NCBI RefSeq assembly: GCF_009725165.1 | Contig: NZ_WNZW01000010.1 | Span: 1 to 64,000, forward strand | DNA: 64,000 bases | Direction: 5' to 3' | From: Paenibacillus woosongensis | Lineage (GTDB): Bacteria > Bacillota > Bacilli > Paenibacillales > Paenibacillaceae | Part shown: positions 1 through 8,265 of the stretch, piece by piece | Layout: each line of letters starts with the position of its first letter | Position numbering within the stretch: the first letter of the stretch is position 1 | Notes under the pieces: generated by a model | Told to the model about the DNA's origin: nothing | The model's database searches: none | The model's input: only the letters and a program-made list of their open reading frames with translations | Program-made: the position numbers and the translations under genes

Positions 1-2
1 CG

Positions 3-1013
3 GCAGCACCGCCGCCGAGCGCTGCCGGGCAGCCCGCCGCAGCCGCGCCGGCCAGCGCAGCCGGGTCGGGCAGCGCTGTGGCGGCGGTACCGCCCGCGGT
101 CCGGCTCCCGGCTGCAGCCGCCAGCGAGCTGCCCTCGGTCAGCGTCTACCTGACGAAGACCGGGGATATCGAGACGCTGCCGTTCGAGCAGTACGTGACC
201 GGCGTGCTTGCAGCGGAAATGCCGGCAGACTTCGAGCTCGAAGCCCTGAAGGCACAGGCGATTGCCGCGCGGACGTTTATCGTCCGCCGCCTGGCGGAAG
301 GGGATCGCAGCGGAGTTCCCGTGCCAGGAGCGGACGTCGTTGATTCGGTCGATCATCAGGCCTATCTGTCCAGCAAAGAGCTGGACAAGTGGATCGAGCT
401 CGGCAAGAGCGACCAGCTGGCCAAGCTGCGCCGGGCGGTAGAGCAAACGAAGGGGATCATCATGACCTACCAGGGCAAGCCGATCACCGCTACCTTCTTC
501 TCTGCCAGCGGCGGGTATACCGAGAATTCAGAGGAATATTGGTCCCTAAAGCTGCCTTATCTGCGCAGCGTGCCCAGCCCGTGGGATAAAAGCGTCAATC
601 CGTCTTTTAAAGAGACGGTAACCATCCCGCTGAGCGAGTTGTTCAATAAGCTTGGACTTAAGGAATCTGGCCTGCCTGCCGCGGCTTCCCTAGCTGACCA
701 AGCAGCGGCGCCGGCGCTTTTTCAAATTAAATCCTATACGGCAGGGCATAATGTCAAAACGATTCATATTAGCGGACAGTCCTTCACTGGACGTGAGCTG
801 CGGGAGAGGCTAGGCCTGCGCTCCGCCCAGTTTGCTATGACTCTGGACGGAGACGACGTCAAGATTACGACGTACGGCAACGGACACGGCGTCGGCATGA
901 GTCAATGGGGAGCCCAGGGGATGGCGAAGCAGGGATACACGACGACGCAAATTCTCAAACACTATTACACCGGTATATCATTTGCGCAGGCATCTGATTG
1001 GTTAGAACACTAA
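3..1013 (+). CDS. spoIID: Stage II sporulation protein D (SpoIID), 5' end missing
   Basis: SpoIID is the membrane-bound lytic transglycosylase of the DMP engulfment complex; it cuts denuded glycan strands while the mother cell engulfs the forespore. The frame is open to the window edge, so the N-terminus and membrane anchor lie outside. The visible part opens with an Ala/Pro/Ser/Gly-rich, very GC-rich stretch of about 40 residues, then enters the SpoIID domain. The motif VLAAEMP carries the Glu known as catalytic in this family, followed by ALKAQAIAARTF. The segment HGVGMSQWGAQGMA near the end is the conserved C-terminal signature. A GTG at 78 could be read as a start, but it lies inside the low-complexity stretch with no ribosome site, so it is probably internal. 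SpoIIQ follows 76 bp downstream, as in Bacillus. Confidence 0.93.
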   Translation, partial: AAPPPSAAGQPAAAAPASAAGSGSAVAAVPPAVRLPAAAASELPSVSVYLTKTGDIETLPFEQYVTGVLAAEMPADFELEALKAQAIAARTFIVRRLAEGDRSGVPVPGADVVDSVDHQAYLSSKELDKWIELGKSDQLAKLRRAVEQTKGIIMTYQGKPITATFFSASGGYTENSEEYWSLKLPYLRSVPSPWDKSVNPSFKETVTIPLSELFNKLGLKESGLPAAASLADQAAAPALFQIKSYTAGHNVKTIHISGQSFTGRELRERLGLRSAQFAMTLDGDDVKITTYGNGHGVGMSQWGAQGMAKQGYTTTQILKHYYTGISFAQASDWLEH

Positions 1014-1042
1014 TTATTTTTTGAAATATTACTATAATGGAA

Positions 1043-1071
1043 GTATAAAAGAGTCACCCTCGGTAACACTG
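1043..1071 (+). promoter_or_regulatory. Sigma-F-type promoter of spoIIQ
   Basis: GTATA (1043-1047) and GGTAACACTG (1062-1071), 14 bp apart, match the forespore sigma-F consensus; the -10 fits GGnnAnAMTR at every position. The transcript would begin near 1077, just before a GAGGTG ribosome site (1079-1084). spoIIQ is a sigma-F gene in B. subtilis, so position and sequence agree. Confidence 0.7.
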
Positions 1072-1089
1072 GTTATTGAGGTGATACCA

Positions 1090-1833
1090 ATGAATGAACA
1101 AAAACCAAAAAATCAGCCCCATGAGGAATCTCCCAAAAATATTATGGGCGAGCCGGAAGCTCCGGTATCCGCATGGAAAAAAGTATTGTCCAAGAGATGG
1201 GTGTACCCGGCAGCATATGTGGCGGCAGCGGCAATTATACTAACCTTAGTGTGGGTCTATCAGGATGCAGGCCGCAAGCCTATGGAATCGACCCCCGCCA
1301 GCGTAACCGACACCGTCCAGCTCCCCGATGACGAATTGATGCGTGACAACGTTTCTGACAAAACGGATACCGCAAAAACAGCAAACACGGAGGATTTGAT
1401 CTGGCCCGTGGCCAACGTTTCCGAAGTGTCGATCGTAAAGCCTTTCTATGAGAAGGAAGGTTCAGCGGAGGATCATCAAGCGGCGATGGTCGAGTATAAG
1501 GATACCTTTACACCGAATACCGGCATCGATTTGGCTCGCGAGGATGACCAGCCATTTGAGGTCAAGGCCGCGCTCGCCGGCAAAGTAACCCGGGTTGAAG
1601 AGCATCCTCTGCTCGGCTATGTTGTGGAAATTACCCATGCAAACAACCTGAAGACTGTATACGAGAGCCTGACTGACATTAAGGTAAAGCAGGGGGCAGA
1701 GGTGAAGCAGGGCGATGTCCTTGCTAATGCCGGCCGCAATGAAATGGAGAAGGATCTTGGCAACCACTTGCATTTCGCAGTATATGAAAACGGCGAATTG
1801 CTCAACCCGGTTAGCGTGCTTCCCAAAAATTAA
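1090..1833 (+). CDS. spoIIQ: SpoIIQ-like M23-family forespore protein
   Basis: SpoIIQ is made in the forespore, spans its inner membrane and pairs with SpoIIIAH to form the channel that zips the two membranes during engulfment. I start it at the ATG at 1090, five bases after GAGGTG; an upstream in-frame TTG at 1021 lies before the promoter. The 247-aa product has a short hydrophilic N-terminus, one membrane segment (about residues 35-53), a linker and a LytM/M23 domain (about 125-245). The first zinc motif, normally HxxxD, reads NTGID, so the His is replaced by Asn, while the HLH motif near the end is intact. An incomplete metal site also occurs in B. subtilis SpoIIQ and suggests a structural rather than enzymatic role. 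Confidence 0.88.
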   Translation: MNEQKPKNQPHEESPKNIMGEPEAPVSAWKKVLSKRWVYPAAYVAAAAIILTLVWVYQDAGRKPMESTPASVTDTVQLPDDELMRDNVSDKTDTAKTANTEDLIWPVANVSEVSIVKPFYEKEGSAEDHQAAMVEYKDTFTPNTGIDLAREDDQPFEVKAALAGKVTRVEEHPLLGYVVEITHANNLKTVYESLTDIKVKQGAEVKQGDVLANAGRNEMEKDLGNHLHFAVYENGELLNPVSVLPKN

Positions 1834-1862
1834 ATTCCTGTTTATCAGGTCTAGAGAAAAAG

Positions 1863-1893
1863 GCGGAGAGCTTCATAGCTCCCCGCTTTTTTT
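1863..1893 (+). terminator. Intrinsic terminator after spoIIQ
   Basis: GCGGAGAGCT and AGCTCCCCGC form a ten-pair stem with one mismatch around a TCAT loop, followed by a run of seven T. Confidence 0.85.
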
Positions 1894-1957
1894 GCTGCTG
1901 GATCCTTTGTTGTAAAATAAATGGCCTTGTCCGGGCTTGTCAGGCCTCCGAAACCGT

Positions 1958-1985
1958 GAATATATGGGCACGCCCCTCATATAAT
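1958..1985 (+). promoter_or_regulatory. Sigma-E-like promoter of spoIIID
   Basis: CATATAAT (1978-1985) resembles the mother-cell sigma-E -10 (CATACAnT), with GAATATA (1958-1964) at a plausible -35 spacing. spoIIID is a sigma-E gene in B. subtilis. The -35 is loosely defined, so confidence is moderate. Confidence 0.5.
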
Positions 1986-2018
1986 GTACCAAACTATCTC
2001 GAGTAGGGAGGCGGGAGC

Positions 2019-2303
2019 GTGCACGATTACATCAAAGAACGAACGATTAAAATAGGACGCTGCATCGTGGAGACTCGGCACACGGTTCGGACGATTGCCA
2101 AGGAATTCGGCGTATCCAAGAGTACGGTGCATAAAGATTTGACCGAGCGTCTTCCGGAAATCAATCCGGATTTGGCAGATCAGGTGAAGCACATTCTCGA
2201 ATATCATAAGTCGATCCGCCATCTCCGTGGAGGAGAGGCGACCAAAATCAAGTATAAAAAGAAAGGGCAGACGAAACGCGAAGCCATCGGATCGGTAAAA
2301 TAA
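2019..2303 (+). CDS. spoIIID: Sporulation transcriptional regulator SpoIIID
   Basis: SpoIIID is the small DNA-binding protein that reshapes sigma-E-dependent transcription in the mother cell and helps switch on sigK. The 94-aa product begins MHDYIKERTIKIG and contains a helix-turn-helix of the form TIAKEFGVSKSTVHKDLTER (about residues 27-46), then the basic tail IRHLRGGEATKIKYKKK. Length and sequence match the 93-aa B. subtilis protein over almost the whole length. Translation starts at GTG 2019 behind GGGAGGCGGG. It stands alone between its own promoter and mbl. Confidence 0.97.
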   Translation: MHDYIKERTIKIGRCIVETRHTVRTIAKEFGVSKSTVHKDLTERLPEINPDLADQVKHILEYHKSIRHLRGGEATKIKYKKKGQTKREAIGSVK

Positions 2304-2548
2304 CCCGCTGAGGGCAATCGAAAGGCAATGTAGAGCGGCAGGATTATCATTGAACACATCCCCCAAAGTATGGTATTTTTAAATATGGCATGGAAAAGCG
2401 GATTTTTATCTATAAATCCCGAAATATAAAGGAATAGTCGAAGTTTTTGTCGAATAATAACGGAGTAATGACAGGGAAACATTTACCATATACTTAACGC
2501 ATCGTTTTCCATGATTTACAAAATACGCTTTGGGGGAGCATCGGAATA

Positions 2549-3544
2549 ATGGGCAAGGATATCGGTATTGATCTAGGTACAGCAAATGTATTGATTCATG
2601 TGAAAGGAAAAGGGGTTGTTCTCGACGAACCGTCCGTCGTAGCGATAGAAAGCGACACGAAGCGGGTGCTTGCCGTCGGCGAGGATGCAAGACGCATGGT
2701 AGGGCGCACGCCGGGAAATATCGTTGCGATTCGTCCGCTAAGAGACGGCGTCATTGCTGATTTTGAAATTACGGAAACGATGCTGAAGCATTTTATTAAC
2801 CGGGTCGGCGGAAAAAGTTGGTACAGCCACCCCCGTGTTCTTATTTGTGCGCCAACGAATATTACGTCTGTAGAGCAAAAGTCGATTCGCGAAGCTGCTG
2901 AGCATAGCGGTGCCAGAGATGTATTTCTGGAGGAAGAGCCGAAGGCGGCAGCCATCGGCGCAGGCATGGACATATATGAGCCGAGCGGTAACATGGTGGT
3001 CGATATCGGCGGAGGGACGACGGATGTGGCGGTGCTCTCGATGGGGGACATCGTCACGGCTTCGTCGATCAAAATCGCAGGGGACACATTTGATACCGCC
3101 ATCATTAAATATATTAAATCGAAGTACAAGCTGCTGATTGGAGAACGGACGGCGGAGGACATCAAAATTGCTATCGGTACGGTTCATCCGTCGGGAGCGC
3201 TGGCCGAGCTGGACATCCGCGGAAGGGACATGGTATCCGGTCTGCCGCTGACGGTCACGATCACCTCAAGGGAGGTGCAGGAGGCTTTGTCGGATCCTGT
3301 CGCATCAATCGTTGCCGCAGCAAAATCGGTATTGGAACGGACACCGCCAGAGCTGTCTGCGGACATTATCGACCGGGGTGTCATTCTGACTGGCGGAGGC
3401 GCCCTATTGAACGGATTGGACGAGCTGTTGTCCGAGGAACTCCGCGTGCCGGTGCTCATCGCGGAAGATCCGATGCATTGCGTCGTCAAAGGCACAGGGA
3501 TGATGCTTGATAATTTGGATAAAGTTATTAAGAAAAAATTCTGA
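2549..3544 (+). CDS. mbl: Rod-shape protein Mbl (MreB-family actin)
   Basis: Mbl is a bacterial actin homologue that forms membrane-bound filaments guiding peptidoglycan elongation. The 331 residues start MGKDIGIDLGTANVLIH (phosphate-1 loop) and carry VVDIGGGTTDVAV (phosphate-2) and VILTGGGALLNG (adenosine motif), the three nucleotide-binding signatures of the actin fold. Length equals that of B. subtilis Mbl (333 aa), and the position between spoIIID and flhO is the mbl locus rather than the mreBCD operon. The start is ATG 2549 behind GGGGGAG. The 245-bp gap before it is AT-rich and shows no promoter I can name. Confidence 0.95.
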   Translation: MGKDIGIDLGTANVLIHVKGKGVVLDEPSVVAIESDTKRVLAVGEDARRMVGRTPGNIVAIRPLRDGVIADFEITETMLKHFINRVGGKSWYSHPRVLICAPTNITSVEQKSIREAAEHSGARDVFLEEEPKAAAIGAGMDIYEPSGNMVVDIGGGTTDVAVLSMGDIVTASSIKIAGDTFDTAIIKYIKSKYKLLIGERTAEDIKIAIGTVHPSGALAELDIRGRDMVSGLPLTVTITSREVQEALSDPVASIVAAAKSVLERTPPELSADIIDRGVILTGGGALLNGLDELLSEELRVPVLIAEDPMHCVVKGTGMMLDNLDKVIKKKF

Positions 3545-3555
3545 TTCGCCGATAT
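3529..3555 (+). promoter_or_regulatory. Sigma-D-type promoter for flhO-flhP, inside the end of mbl
   Basis: TAAG (3529-3532), 15 bp, GCCGATAT (3548-3555). The -10 is a perfect match to the motility sigma-D consensus and the -35 differs from TAAA at one base. The -35 lies in the last codons of mbl. It would transcribe flhO-flhP with a leader of about 70 nt. Confidence 0.78.
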
Positions 3556-3630
3556 ATATTTATGAGATAAGTCGTTTGGGTTTCATAGGAGATCCAAGCA
3601 GACAAGCTAAACAAGTTTGGAGGTTGTCCC

Positions 3631-4512
3631 ATGTTAAGAGGGCTCTACACCGCTGCTTCCGGTATGATTACGGAGCAAAGACGCCATGATACGGTGACGC
3701 AGAATATAGCAAATATCAATACACCGGGTTATAAGCAGATGAACAGCGTATCGCGTGCTTTTCCCGAAATGCTTATTTCGCTCGTAGGCGACAGTACGCT
3801 GGGCACACGGCGGATCGGGAAGCTGAATACCGGGGTTTTTGTGGAGGAGAGTCTGCCATCTTATATGCAGGGCGACTTGACGGAGACGGGGAAGAACTCA
3901 GATTTCGCCCTCATTTCTAATATAAATTTAGATGACCCTGCAACAGGGGAGCCTATTCCTTTTGACGCCTCGGGGAAATACGTGACTGAAGACGGCGAGA
4001 TCATTTATCGCCCGGCGGCATTTTTTTCAGTGATGGACACAGGCGGCAATGTTCGTTATACTCGTGACGGAAGTTTTTATGTTGATCCTGACGGCGCGCT
4101 GCGCACCATGCAAGGTTACCAGGTGCTTGATTCGGAAGGAAATGCGATTGTTCTCGGCTACGATCAGCCGATCGAGTCGCTGCAGATCGACCCACAGGGC
4201 AACCTGCAAATCAATGGCGAGGCGATTGAAGTTCAGATGGGCATTTCGGTCGTTACCCGGCCGCAGGCGCTATTTCGTGATGGAAACGGCGTGTACCTCG
4301 TTCAGGATGAGGAGGCGGCGGGAATCCGTGCGCTTCAGGAAGACGACGCGGTACAGGTGCAGCAAGGCTACATAGAGGGCTCTAACGTCAATCTTGCCCA
4401 GTCGATGGTCGATATGATGGCAGCACAGCGGGCATATGAATCCAATCAGAAAATGATTCAATTTTACGATAGAAGTCTGGAAAAAGCGGTTAACGAAATC
4501 GGCCGTGTATAA
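3631..4512 (+). CDS. flhO: Flagellar hook-basal body rod protein FlhO (FlgF-like)
   Basis: FlhO is one of two rod/hook-family proteins encoded apart from the main fla/che operon in Bacillus and forms part of the distal rod. The 293-aa protein has the N-terminal rod signature (MLRGLYTAASGM, QNIANINTPGYKQ) and the C-terminal FlgF/FlgG signature (GSNVNLAQSMVDMMAAQRAYESNQKMI), with a longer beta-rich middle, so it is slightly larger than B. subtilis FlhO (270 aa). ATG 3631 follows GGAGGTTG. It is the first gene of a sigma-D-type transcript with flhP 12 bp downstream. Confidence 0.93.
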   Translation: MLRGLYTAASGMITEQRRHDTVTQNIANINTPGYKQMNSVSRAFPEMLISLVGDSTLGTRRIGKLNTGVFVEESLPSYMQGDLTETGKNSDFALISNINLDDPATGEPIPFDASGKYVTEDGEIIYRPAAFFSVMDTGGNVRYTRDGSFYVDPDGALRTMQGYQVLDSEGNAIVLGYDQPIESLQIDPQGNLQINGEAIEVQMGISVVTRPQALFRDGNGVYLVQDEEAAGIRALQEDDAVQVQQGYIEGSNVNLAQSMVDMMAAQRAYESNQKMIQFYDRSLEKAVNEIGRV

Positions 4513-4524
4513 TAGGAGGGCCAC

Positions 4525-5343
4525 ATGAATAACTCAATGATCAGTGCCATGGTATCCATGAACGGAATTCAGCAGCGTCTTGACATGATTGCCGACAATA
4601 TGGCTAACGTCAATACTGCCGGATATAAGAGAAAGGAAGCCGCTTTCCAAGATACGCTGAACAGTGTGATGCAGCAGTCTTCCGACTTCCAGCTCGGCGG
4701 ACGTGCTACTCCGCTTGGATTGAGCATGGGCTTTGGCTCCCGCATGTCGGAACTCTCGGTCAACTTTAAACAGGGCACCCTGAAGGAGACCGGCAACATG
4801 ACGGATCTGGCTATTGAGGGTAATGCAATGTTCCAGGTGCTAACCCTGGATGGAGAAGTCGGATTCACCAGGGCGGGAAATTTCTCTGTCCAGCCTAACC
4901 CTGAGGACCAGGCTATGGGATATCTTGTCACAAGCCTTGGACACCCGGTGCTGGATGAAGAAGGCGAGCTGATCGAGGTTCCTACCGGCTCGAAGCTGCA
5001 CATTGACGGGGCGGGGAACATTATCGCCGTGGACGGAGAAGTTGAAACAGAGGTCGGCCGCATCGGACTAGTGACTCCGTTGCGTCCCGATGCGCTGATC
5101 CAGAAGGACAGCAGTCTATTTGTACTACCCCCGGGAGTGCGGGAAGGCATAATTGCCGCTACTTCCGATCTTCCTGAGGAAGAGCAGGCGACGATTCGGC
5201 AGGGTGTCCTTGAGAACTCCAATGTCGATTTGGCAAATGAAATGGCTGAAATGCTCAAGGTGCAACGAGCTTATCAGCTTGCTGCACGCGCGCTAACTTC
5301 CAGTGATACGATGATGAATTTGGCCAATAACTTGCGCGGATAG
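4525..5343 (+). CDS. flhP: Flagellar hook-basal body rod protein FlhP (FlgG-like)
   Basis: FlhP is the partner rod protein of FlhO. The 272 residues begin MNNSMISAMVSMNGIQQRL with the conserved DNMANVNTAGYKRKEA, and end in the coiled rod motif NSNVDLANEMAEMLKVQRAYQLAARAL. The start ATG 4525 follows AGGAGGG. flhO, flhP and epuA are nearly contiguous (12-bp gaps), suggesting one transcript ended by the hairpin at 5600. Confidence 0.94.
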   Translation: MNNSMISAMVSMNGIQQRLDMIADNMANVNTAGYKRKEAAFQDTLNSVMQQSSDFQLGGRATPLGLSMGFGSRMSELSVNFKQGTLKETGNMTDLAIEGNAMFQVLTLDGEVGFTRAGNFSVQPNPEDQAMGYLVTSLGHPVLDEEGELIEVPTGSKLHIDGAGNIIAVDGEVETEVGRIGLVTPLRPDALIQKDSSLFVLPPGVREGIIAATSDLPEEEQATIRQGVLENSNVDLANEMAEMLKVQRAYQLAARALTSSDTMMNLANNLRG

Positions 5344-5355
5344 GTGGAGAATTTC

Positions 5356-5556
5356 ATGAGGCAAGACAAGAAACCGGTTAAGAAACGTTCCGGCTGGATC
5401 ATACTCCTGCGGATCTTTCTCATCCTGCTGTTCCTTGGCCTGGCACTGTTTGGAGGAGCAGTTGTAGGTTATGTCGTACTCGGTAAGCAGGATTTCAGCG
5501 ACGTCCTGGAATGGAGTACATGGAGACATGTGTTTGACTTAGTATTTGCTCCTTAA
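5356..5556 (+). CDS. epuA: Small membrane protein of the EpuA / 'RNA polymerase subunit beta' family
   Basis: This 66-aa protein has a basic N-terminus (MRQDKKPVKKRSGW), one strongly hydrophobic helix (about residues 15-40) and a short C-tail with WRHVFDLVFA. That pattern fits the EpuA family, which databases often label DNA-directed RNA polymerase subunit beta although the proteins are too short for that and their function is unclear. I place the start at ATG 5356, six bases after GGTGGA that overlaps the flhP stop. It shares the flhO-flhP transcript. The identification rests on size, composition and neighbourhood. Confidence 0.7.
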   Translation: MRQDKKPVKKRSGWIILLRIFLILLFLGLALFGGAVVGYVVLGKQDFSDVLEWSTWRHVFDLVFAP

Positions 5557-5599
5557 CAAGGTGCTAAATCATGAGACAATTGCAAAAAATGACGAAAGG

Positions 5600-5627
5600 C
5601 TCCCGGAAATCGGGAGTTTTCTTTTTT
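5600..5627 (+). terminator. Terminator of the flhO-flhP-epuA unit
   Basis: CTCCCG and CGGGAG pair around GAAAT and are followed by TTTTCTTTTTT. Confidence 0.9.
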
Positions 5628-5660
5628 AAAGCGGAAAATGTATAATGATGGGGGTGCTAT

Positions 5661-5762
5661 ATGCCAGAAGAACAATCAAAAGGGCTTGATCACATTTCGG
5701 CATTTTGCCTTGATGGATCAGCCCCTTATCTTAACCCTCGCTTCTGCAGAGGCGAAGGATAA
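5661..5762 (+). CDS. Possible 33-aa leader ORF before fabZ
   Basis: An ATG at 5661 is preceded by GGGGGTG (5650-5656) and a TATAAT (5641-5646) and opens a 33-codon frame ending at TAA 5760-5762. The product ([13 protein letters not shown]...) has no recognisable motif. It sits in the leader between the epuA terminator and fabZ, which also holds two imperfect hairpins (near 5740-5762 and 5780-5805). It may be a leader peptide, a small protein or chance. Confidence 0.2.
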   Translation: MPEEQSKGLDHISAFCLDGSAPYLNPRFCRGEG

Positions 5763-5835
5763 TTACAGTTTGGCCGTCCCCCGCCGTTTTTATACGGCAG
5801 GGCGAATGAAAAGAATAATGAAGGGAGCAGTACAT

Positions 5836-6258
5836 ATGTTAGATTCGAAGCAAATCCAAGAAATCATTCCGCACCGTCCCCCATTTCTGCTGGTGGATCG
5901 GATTATCGAAATGGAGGATGGCAAGCGGGCTGTCGGCATCAAGAACGTCACGGTGAACGAGCCGTTCTTCGCAGGACATTTTCCAGAGTATCCGGTCATG
6001 CCGGGTGTGCTTATTACGGAGGCGCTTGCTCAGGTTGGGGCGGCAGCGATTCTGAATGTCGAGAGCAACCGCGGCAAAATCGGATTTCTTGCCGGGCTTG
6101 ACGGTTTCCGTTTTCGCGGACAGGTCGTTCCAGGCGACACCTTGCGTCTTGAGGTAGAAATTATCCGGCTTAAAGGCTCCATCGGCAAAGGGCGGGCCGT
6201 AGCTTCAGTTGAAGGCAAGGTCGTAGCCGAAGGCGAGATCATGTTTGCGCTCTCTTAA
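5836..6258 (+). CDS. fabZ: 3-hydroxyacyl-ACP dehydratase FabZ
   Basis: FabZ removes water from 3-hydroxyacyl-ACP in fatty-acid elongation (FAS II, cytosol). The product of 140 aa starts [22 protein letters not shown], the usual FabZ beginning, and contains the hot-dog helix motif [22 protein letters not shown] with the catalytic His and Glu. The frame is open upstream to 5638, but the AAGGGAG site at 5821-5827 and the family N-terminus both set the start at ATG 5836. It occupies the place of B. subtilis ywpB after the flhOP genes, a conserved synteny. Confidence 0.96.
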   Translation: MLDSKQIQEIIPHRPPFLLVDRIIEMEDGKRAVGIKNVTVNEPFFAGHFPEYPVMPGVLITEALAQVGAAAILNVESNRGKIGFLAGLDGFRFRGQVVPGDTLRLEVEIIRLKGSIGKGRAVASVEGKVVAEGEIMFALS

Positions 6259-6337
6259 GCAAGGGATTTAGTAATTAGCGGCCAGTAAGCGGCGCCTGTA
6301 TATTTTATAGAGATAGTCTAAGGAGGAGTTTGTAACC

Positions 6338-8056
6338 ATGGCTGAATTGAGTCATAGCGTTGAAGAGAAAGTGAAGAGCTGGCTGGATGATCCATCCATC
6401 GACGAAGCGACGAAGGAGGAGCTGAGAGCATTAGCTTCTAATCCTGCGGAACTAGAGGATCGCTTCTATCGGGATCTGGAATTCGGAACCGGCGGCCTGC
6501 GCGGCGTCATCGGAGCAGGAAGCAACCGGATGAACCGTTATACAGTCGGACGCGCGACGCAAGGGTTGGCCCAGTATTTGCTCAAGGTTCATGGGAATCA
6601 AGAAGGACGTCCGTCGGTTGTCATTGCACATGACAGCCGCCATTTCTCCCCGGAGTTTGCGCTGGAAGCCGCGTTGGTGCTGGCTGGCAACGGAATCGAA
6701 GCAAAGCTGTTCCCATCCCTTCGCCCAACGCCGCAGTTATCCTTCACGGTTCGCCATGTCGGAGCAACCGGGGGGATTGTGATCACGGCGAGCCACAATC
6801 CGCCGGAATATAACGGTTATAAAGTATACAACGCTAATGGCGGCCAGCTTGTTCCGCATGAGGCAGAGCAGGTCATCGATAATATTAAAGGGCTTACTTC
6901 CTTTGAGCAAGTACAGCGTATCACAAAAGAAGAGGCCGAAGCTAAAGGGCTGCTCGTTTGGTTAGGCGAAGCAGAGGATGAAGCGTTTTTCAATACGGTG
7001 GCTGGCGTGAGCCTGAATCCAGAGCTGCTGGCAACGGGCGCTGCCAAAGACGTAGTAGTAGTATTTACGCCGCTTCACGGAACGGGGAACATCCCAGTAC
7101 GGCGTGTATTGGATAAATTGGGCTTTACACAGGTTCATATCGTCAAGGAGCAGGAGCAGCCTGACGCAGAGTTCTCAACTGTGAAGTCGCCAAACCCGGA
7201 AGAAAGGGAAGCCTTCAAGCTGGCGATTGAACTGGGAGAGCAAGTGGGGGCCGATATCTTAATCGGCACGGATCCGGACGCGGACCGGATGGGCGCTGTG
7301 GTCAAAAACGCAGCTGGCGAATATGAGGTTCTGACTGGTAATCAGTCCGGTGCAATTCTTGTTCATTATATTTTGAGCCAAATGAAGGAAGCCGGCGAGC
7401 TGCCAGGCAATGGCGCGATTGTCAAAACAATCGTTACCAGTGAATTCGGAGCGGAAATCGCTCGCTATTATGGAGCCGAGGTGTTTAATACACTGACCGG
7501 ATTTAAATATATCGGTGAGAAAATGGATCAATTCGAACAGTCCGGGGACTACACATATTTGTTTGGCTATGAGGAAAGCTACGGTTATCTGGCTGGAAAT
7601 TATGCCCGCGACAAGGATGCAATCGTCGCCTCCACGCTTATTTGCGAAGCTGCAGCTTATTATAAGCAGCAAGGCAAATCATTGGTCGATGTGCTGGAGG
7701 AATTGTACGCGAAATTCGGCTATTACCGCGAATCGCTAGTGTCGCGGACGTTGAAGGGCAAAGATGGTTTGGCGCAGATCGTTGCGTTGATGGAGAAGTT
7801 TCGGAGCGAGCCGCCGCAAGTTATCGGGGATATCCCGGTAACCAAGGTAGAGGACTTTTCCCTTGGTCTTTACGGGCTGCCGAAGGAAAATGTATTGAAA
7901 TTTTCACTTGAGGACGGTTCGTGGTTCTGTCTTCGTCCGTCCGGCACGGAACCGAAGATTAAATTTTATTTCGCGGTGCGGGGCACTTCTGGTGCGGATG
8001 CTGCGGCTCGGCTGGAGCGCATCCAGGAAGAAGTGCTGAATCGCGCTGATGCCTAA
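6338..8056 (+). CDS. pgcA: Phosphoglucomutase (alpha-D-phosphohexomutase), PgcA-type
   Basis: This enzyme interconverts glucose-6-phosphate and glucose-1-phosphate, feeding UDP-glucose and other wall-sugar precursors. The 572-aa protein has the four-domain phosphohexomutase layout: the phosphoserine loop TASHNPPEYNGYK (about residue 150), the metal loop GTDPDADRMG (about 308-317), the sugar-binding loop GYEESYGYL (about 408), and the phosphate-binding loop RPSGTEPKIKFYF (about 534). Length fits the PgcA/YhxB branch (about 580 aa). ATG 6338 follows AAGGAGGAG. Its place just before a wall-polymer cluster suits a precursor-supply role, which is an inference. Confidence 0.94.
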   Translation: MAELSHSVEEKVKSWLDDPSIDEATKEELRALASNPAELEDRFYRDLEFGTGGLRGVIGAGSNRMNRYTVGRATQGLAQYLLKVHGNQEGRPSVVIAHDSRHFSPEFALEAALVLAGNGIEAKLFPSLRPTPQLSFTVRHVGATGGIVITASHNPPEYNGYKVYNANGGQLVPHEAEQVIDNIKGLTSFEQVQRITKEEAEAKGLLVWLGEAEDEAFFNTVAGVSLNPELLATGAAKDVVVVFTPLHGTGNIPVRRVLDKLGFTQVHIVKEQEQPDAEFSTVKSPNPEEREAFKLAIELGEQVGADILIGTDPDADRMGAVVKNAAGEYEVLTGNQSGAILVHYILSQMKEAGELPGNGAIVKTIVTSEFGAEIARYYGAEVFNTLTGFKYIGEKMDQFEQSGDYTYLFGYEESYGYLAGNYARDKDAIVASTLICEAAAYYKQQGKSLVDVLEELYAKFGYYRESLVSRTLKGKDGLAQIVALMEKFRSEPPQVIGDIPVTKVEDFSLGLYGLPKENVLKFSLEDGSWFCLRPSGTEPKIKFYFAVRGTSGADAAARLERIQEEVLNRADA

Positions 8057-8157
8057 ATTTGAGGGTTGATGGCCATTGTTGTACTGATGCATGATATGTA
8101 GAGCAGAATGCCTATGGCAATTTAAACTGGTGCATGTACGATTGTTTTGAAATTAAT

Positions 8158-8247
8158 CGCGATCGTATCGCGAGAACGGATTTGATTTTGTCCTATCCCG
8201 GAAGGATCCCGCCTATGCGGGATTCGAACCGGCAGGGGCGGGATTCA
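8158..8247. other. Repeat-rich spacer before the DUF5693-like gene
   Basis: The spacer holds an inverted repeat CGCGAT-cgt-ATCGCG (8158-8172), a hairpin ATCCCGC/GCGGGAT (8206-8223) and a second copy of GCGGGATTC at 8239-8247. No T-run follows, so it is not a clear terminator. I could not place a convincing promoter here. Confidence 0.4.
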
Positions 8248-8265
8248 TATTGAGGAGGTACCTTT

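Noticed and set aside
2596..3165. A 189-codon minus-strand frame in mbl
   Set aside because: It is antisense to mbl and has no independent support.
5638..5835. A 66-residue N-terminal extension of FabZ
   Set aside because: The family start and a good ribosome site both place the start at 5836.
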